From: Candidatus Gorgonimonas eunicellae
GTDB lineage: Bacteria; Pseudomonadota; Gammaproteobacteria; Pseudomonadales; Endozoicomonadaceae
NCBI GenBank assembly: GCA_929200395.1
Contig: CAKMZJ010000012.1
Location: 1-38,566, forward strand
Direction: 5' to 3'
DNA: 38,566 nt
The translations under genes and the position numbers were made by a program. The notes below the pieces were generated by a model that saw only the letters and a list, made by a program, of their open reading frames with translations, did no database searches and was not told where the DNA came from. Shown here piece after piece: positions 35,460 to 38,566 of the stretch (positions are counted from its first letter, which is position 1; every line of letters begins with the position of its first letter).

Positions 35460-36245
35460 ATGATTAATTTATCGATATTAATTCATAGTATATCTATATT
35501 CTTTTATATATTATCTCTATTCTTTTTAATAAAATATAAACTTAATAATAAATACAACCAAAAGATAAAACTATTTTCTATTTATATAATTTTTTTGCAG
35601 GCAAGCAACTATATTTTTTGCAACATGTTTACAAATGTAACCTCGATAGATCTAGTTTTTATAACTTTATTAATGATTACCTCTTTTATTATTTACTTAG
35701 ATAAAAACTATAAATCTATACATTTACTGTTGTGTGTTTACCCAGTTAAGATTGTTATATTAAGTTTTATTTTATTAAAAAACACTGAAATACTGCCATT
35801 GATAGAAATTAGAGATTCTAATTTTATTCATATATTATTATCTATTTTTTCTTGTGATATTTTAATACTAGCTACATTGCAAGCTCTATTTTTAGGTATT
35901 CAAGAATATTTACTGCACCACCATAAACACTTATTGCCACTGCCAGCTATTGAAACTATGGAAACTTTGTTGTTTAAATTAGTCAAATTAGGTGTGCTTT
36001 TTTTATCTCTTACATTGGTATCTGGGTTCATATTTAGCATCAATGCCTATCATGCTGATATTATTGTTAAAACAATTATTACTTTTATCTCATGGTTACT
36101 ATTTGTTGGCTTGCTATTTGGCAGGTGGCTATTTGGCTGGCGTGGTTATACCGCTACATATTGGATATTATCTGGTTCGTTGTTATTAACAATAGCTGCT
36201 TACGCTAGCTGGAAAACGTTTTCATATAAACAATTTTTAATATAA
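35460..36245 (+). CDS. ypjD: CcsA-like membrane protein YpjD
   Basis: A 261-residue integral membrane protein with about eight hydrophobic segments. The C-terminal part (FGRWLFGWRGYTATYWILSG) and LHHHKHLLPLPAIETMETLLFKLVKLG match the YpjD/CcsA-type cytochrome c assembly family. Members bind or move haem, though YpjD itself is better known for metal resistance. Usually it neighbours ffh, which is not seen here. It stands alone between amiB and a convergent mucin-like gene. Confidence 0.85.
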   Translation: MINLSILIHSISIFFYILSLFFLIKYKLNNKYNQKIKLFSIYIIFLQASNYIFCNMFTNVTSIDLVFITLLMITSFIIYLDKNYKSIHLLLCVYPVKIVILSFILLKNTEILPLIEIRDSNFIHILLSIFSCDILILATLQALFLGIQEYLLHHHKHLLPLPAIETMETLLFKLVKLGVLFLSLTLVSGFIFSINAYHADIIVKTIITFISWLLFVGLLFGRWLFGWRGYTATYWILSGSLLLTIAAYASWKTFSYKQFLI

Positions 36246-36264
36246 TTTAAGTTGTAAGGTTTAA

Positions 36265-36326
36265 TTCTAGCCCAATGAAATAGCCACTAAAAATAACTTA
36301 AAATCGATATCTTTAATGGGCTAGAA
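36265..36326. repeat. Inverted repeat between convergent genes
   Basis: A perfect 10-bp inverted repeat (TTCTAGCCCA / TGGGCTAGAA) with a 42-base spacer lies between the stops of ypjD and the mucin-like gene. The loop is too long for a standard terminator; it may be a residual mobile palindrome or a weak shared terminator. Confidence 0.45.
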
Positions 36327-36363
36327 ATACTGTATTGTGAGGTATAAAGATTATATATTTTGA

Positions 36364-37239
36364 TTAGTTAATGTTTATAGCTGGTACAGCTGCACTAATT
36401 AAAATTAAAAGATATAATTTAAGAGTAGATATAACACTTCCAGAATTAACCTTAGTAGTAGGAGCAGCAGTAGGCTCGTCCATTCTAAATAAACTATAGC
36501 ACTCTGAAATATTACTAGCTATGCAGTCATTTCTTGTATCATTAACTGGCATTATATAAAAACGGTTACAATTTTCATCTGCCAATGAAAAGCTATCTTG
36601 ACAACAACTAATTGTCTTATTACAGATTGTATTATTAGAGCAAATTATATCTAAGTTTTTGTTGCTATCATCGCAATAACTTTTCTGAAAAGCACCATAC
36701 TCTACATTATACGTATTATCTATACTGTTATAAGCAATTTGTGTACCACATATAAGTTCATTATCCATAGTACTGTTTGATACATTATTAGAAAATTCTT
36801 TAGTATAATTACCCATATTATTTATCATGGTCATTAAATTATCTCTTATAATAGTAACATTCAGCTCTTTTATTCTATATTCATTATTAAAACAGGAAAT
36901 ATTTTTATAAGGCATCATTGTAGTCGTACGATTAGTTGGTACTATAGTTGGCGGTATAGTTGTAGTTGCTATCATCTTAGTTGTGCTTGGCTGTATAGCA
37001 CTACTCATTGACATGCTACTTGTAGTTGGGTATACAACGCTACTTATTGGCATACTAGCTGTGGTTGGTTGTATTGTGCTATGAATTGACATCATAGAAG
37101 TAGTTGGTTCTATCATATTAGTAGTAATTGTACTAATTGACCCTGGTGTAACTGTCATAGTTTCTCCAGAAGATGTAATTACTACTGGAAGACTTTTAGC
37201 AACCGCAATTATAGCTGATATTATTAATGCTAACTTCAT
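36364..37239 (-). CDS. Mucin-like secreted protein with sequons and GPI-signal-like tail
   Basis: A 291-residue protein built like a eukaryotic mucin-type surface protein. An N-terminal signal peptide (about 1-17) is followed by a Ser/Thr/Pro/Met-rich stalk. There prolines fall exactly every 13 residues (32, 45, 58, 71, 84, 97). A Cys-rich domain (116-247) follows with ten cysteines, then NSGSV and a hydrophobic C-terminus (about 273-288). Ten N-x-S/T sequons are present (103, 113, 127, 144, 152, 155, 202, 207, 233, 243). The NSG-plus-hydrophobic-tail end resembles a GPI signal. Bacteria do not make GPI anchors, so this hints at a gene from a eukaryote or host mimicry, an inference. No family is recognised. 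Confidence 0.75.
   Translation of the reverse strand: MKLALIISAIIAVAKSLPVVITSSGETMTVTPGSISTITTNMIEPTTSMMSIHSTIQPTTASMPISSVVYPTTSSMSMSSAIQPSTTKMIATTTIPPTIVPTNRTTTMMPYKNISCFNNEYRIKELNVTIIRDNLMTMINNMGNYTKEFSNNVSNSTMDNELICGTQIAYNSIDNTYNVEYGAFQKSYCDDSNKNLDIICSNNTICNKTISCCQDSFSLADENCNRFYIMPVNDTRNDCIASNISECYSLFRMDEPTAAPTTKVNSGSVISTLKLYLLILISAAVPAININ
36913..37146 (-). repeat. 39-bp/13-residue degenerate repeats in the mucin-like gene
   Basis: Six degenerate 13-residue units (PTTSMMSIHSTIQ type) encode residues 32-109. The prolines keep exact 13-residue spacing while other positions vary among Ser, Thr, Met and Ile. Confidence 0.75.
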
Positions 37240-37612
37240 AATTAAACTCGTTATTATTATATATGATATAAAAAAGTAACTGTTAGTATATAATTATTTT
37301 TTTAATACAACAAATTACTTGTAAAACTGCATACTTTTTTATCAACTATGTGTAAACAAAAAATAAAACCAATATATAACTTTTTATTAATAAAAATATT
37401 AATACGCATAGTTAAGTAAAATATAAATACACATCATTAATAATATACAAATATATTGACAAAAGTAAATATATTTTTTAGAAATATAACAAAGCACAAA
37501 AATATACTACTAATTTAAGTTATAATTTGTCTTTATTTTAGTAAAATATACACCTTCAGGCAGGCATTAAAATCATCGAGTTAAAAGTTTTACGATATCT
37601 AATAATTTATTT
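37240..37612. other. AT-rich gap upstream of the mucin-like gene
   Basis: A 373-bp very AT-rich stretch that must hold the promoter of the mucin-like gene. I see no intact ORF or RNA gene. An ATACACCTTC at about 37549 matches the start of the palindromic repeats near pilB but the rest does not follow. Confidence 0.5.
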
Positions 37613-37903
37613 TTATCTTCGTAAAAAGTTTATCAAAGAAAGATGACTATTGCTAATTGCTACTGATAATATCGCATTGTAATTATCAGCTATAAAATCT
37701 AAACAGTTATTATTACTAATTAGTATTATATATATTAATTTTGCACTATTAGCTTGTATTAATAATGATAGCAGCTCGGCATGATTGCTTCCATAGCTTA
37801 AAATAGCTTTAAGTTTATGAATTGATAAATTTTTAATAAGTTGTAATACTACTGTTGCTTCTTTACTATTCAGTTTAAAACACTCATCTATTTTATCTGA
37901 TGG
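37613..37903 (-). pseudogene. C-terminal ankyrin-like fragment after a frameshift
   Basis: An open stretch of 97 codons without an ATG, in a different frame from the gene before it and opening at a TAA within that gene's end. It reads as helical ankyrin-like units, e.g. YNAILSVAISNSHLSLINFL, and ends TAA. A one-base change near 37890, next to an AAAA run, would join it to the upstream ORF. It is best read as the severed 3' part of that gene. Confidence 0.6.
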
Positions 37904-38520
37904 TTAATGATTGTATAAAAAATTTCGGCAAAGATATTATATTTTATCAAAAAAGAAGCTTCATTTTTTGTTATTTTCTTTATTGATTGATTAGCATAAT
38001 AATTCTTAATTTCATTAATAAAATTTCTTCTAAAGCTCTTATCAGTTAATTTATTTGTTAATATCAGATGCAGTTTTTTAGCTATTAAAATTGATTCTTC
38101 TAACATGTAGTGAATAGTAGCATCTGTAAAAAAATGCATAATTATCAATGCACTATTAGTTTGATATATGGCTTGAGAAGCCAAAGCTATACTAATTTCT
38201 GTTTTTTTATAATAGCAAGATAGTTCTAGATGTTGATTTACATCTATATTTGGTAGTTCAATAAAATCTAGTTGTTGTATATGTGACAAATTTAAAGTTA
38301 TATAATTATCTGCATTAAAGTTACATGTTGTAAAATCATCTTGGTACTGATTTTGCTTAATAATCCAAAAAAATATATAGTCGATACTAACAATACTTAC
38401 ATAACTTTGAATTTGCTGATTATAAATATTTGCCATTAATATTCTTTCACTATTAGGCATTAAACTATTAGCTACCCAAAAATGTAATCTTTCTTGGCTG
38501 TTACTAAGAGAATGTGACAT
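37888..38520 (-). CDS. Unrecognised protein, probably the 5' part of a broken ankyrin-like gene
   Basis: A 210-residue ORF with no signal peptide. I do not recognise its N-terminal 110 residues (short beta strands, Tyr/Asn/Gln-rich). Residues about 110-205 are helical, with IYQTNSALIIMHFF and MLEESILIAKKLHLIL patterns that resemble degenerate ankyrin helices. It stops at 37888, where another frame continues the same kind of helical sequence, so the gene looks frameshifted. Its ATG lies only a few bases from an IS-like terminal hairpin, so the natural start may have been lost. It may not be functional. Confidence 0.55.
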   Translation of the reverse strand: MSHSLSNSQERLHFWVANSLMPNSERILMANIYNQQIQSYVSIVSIDYIFFWIIKQNQYQDDFTTCNFNADNYITLNLSHIQQLDFIELPNIDVNQHLELSCYYKKTEISIALASQAIYQTNSALIIMHFFTDATIHYMLEESILIAKKLHLILTNKLTDKSFRRNFINEIKNYYANQSIKKITKNEASFLIKYNIFAEIFYTIINHQIK

Positions 38521-38566
38521 GCTCCCCTCCCTAAAGGAAGGGGCTTCCTAATTCACAGCGAATTGC
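38521..38566 (-). mobile_element. Probable right end of an IS200/IS605-type element
   Basis: On the minus strand the window edge reads AGGAAGCCCCTTCC, then TTTA, then GGGAGGGGAGCATGTCAC. It forms a hairpin of about 8 bp followed by ATGTCAC. This matches the terminal hairpin I know from IS605/TnpB-type elements, downstream of tnpB. The transposase or tnpB gene would lie beyond 38566 and is not seen, so only the end can be called. Confidence 0.55.

Overview
The window looks like the chromosome of an AT-rich, host-associated gammaproteobacterium. The lineage call rests on several genes: the long two-domain QueF, cytochromes c4 and c5, the tsaE-amiB pair, the qmcA-nfeD pair, a yadG/yadH-type ABC pair, and a ThiE-like domain of the kind found at the C-terminus of long gammaproteobacterial MutT. 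The host-associated lifestyle is inferred from several eukaryote-like or effector-like genes set singly or in small clusters among housekeeping genes. I cannot name the genus.

Layout. Positions 1-5200 (minus strand) hold a lytic-transglycosylase lipoprotein and then a tandem array of three intact YopJ-like (clan CE) effector paralogues plus the deleted remnant of a fourth. Positions 5278-8956 (minus) hold a ThiE-like protein, NfeD, QmcA, RlmN and Ndk. Positions 9271-12264 (plus) hold PotA, PotB and a ThiF/MoeB-type E1 enzyme. Positions 12341-14495 (minus) form a small cluster: a USP-type (C19) deubiquitinase-like protein followed by two small unrecognised proteins. Lon, with an unusual lysine-rich tail, and the pilus ATPase PilB follow on the minus strand. 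Cytochrome c5, SppA and a membrane/DUF1810 fusion protein lie on the plus strand to 23114.

Positions 23197-29617 (minus) carry a Bax-inhibitor-1 family protein, Tex, QueF, an ABC-2 permease and ATPase, and DeoD. An unrecognised 369-residue protein is at 30064-31173 (plus). GpsA and cytochrome c4 (minus) follow, then TsaE, AmiB and a YpjD/CcsA-like membrane protein (plus). The right end (36364-38566, minus) has a mucin-like protein with many N-glycosylation sequons and a GPI-signal-like tail, a broken ankyrin-like gene, and what looks like the end of an IS200/IS605-type element.

How it fits together: the housekeeping genes cover respiration, wall turnover, RNA modification, proteolysis and transport. 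The accessory genes point to host interaction: acetyltransferase/protease-like effectors with signs of mosaic exchange between copies, a deubiquitinase-like protein, ankyrin-like debris and a mucin-mimic surface protein. No secretion-system gene other than pilB is in the window, so delivery of these proteins is inference.
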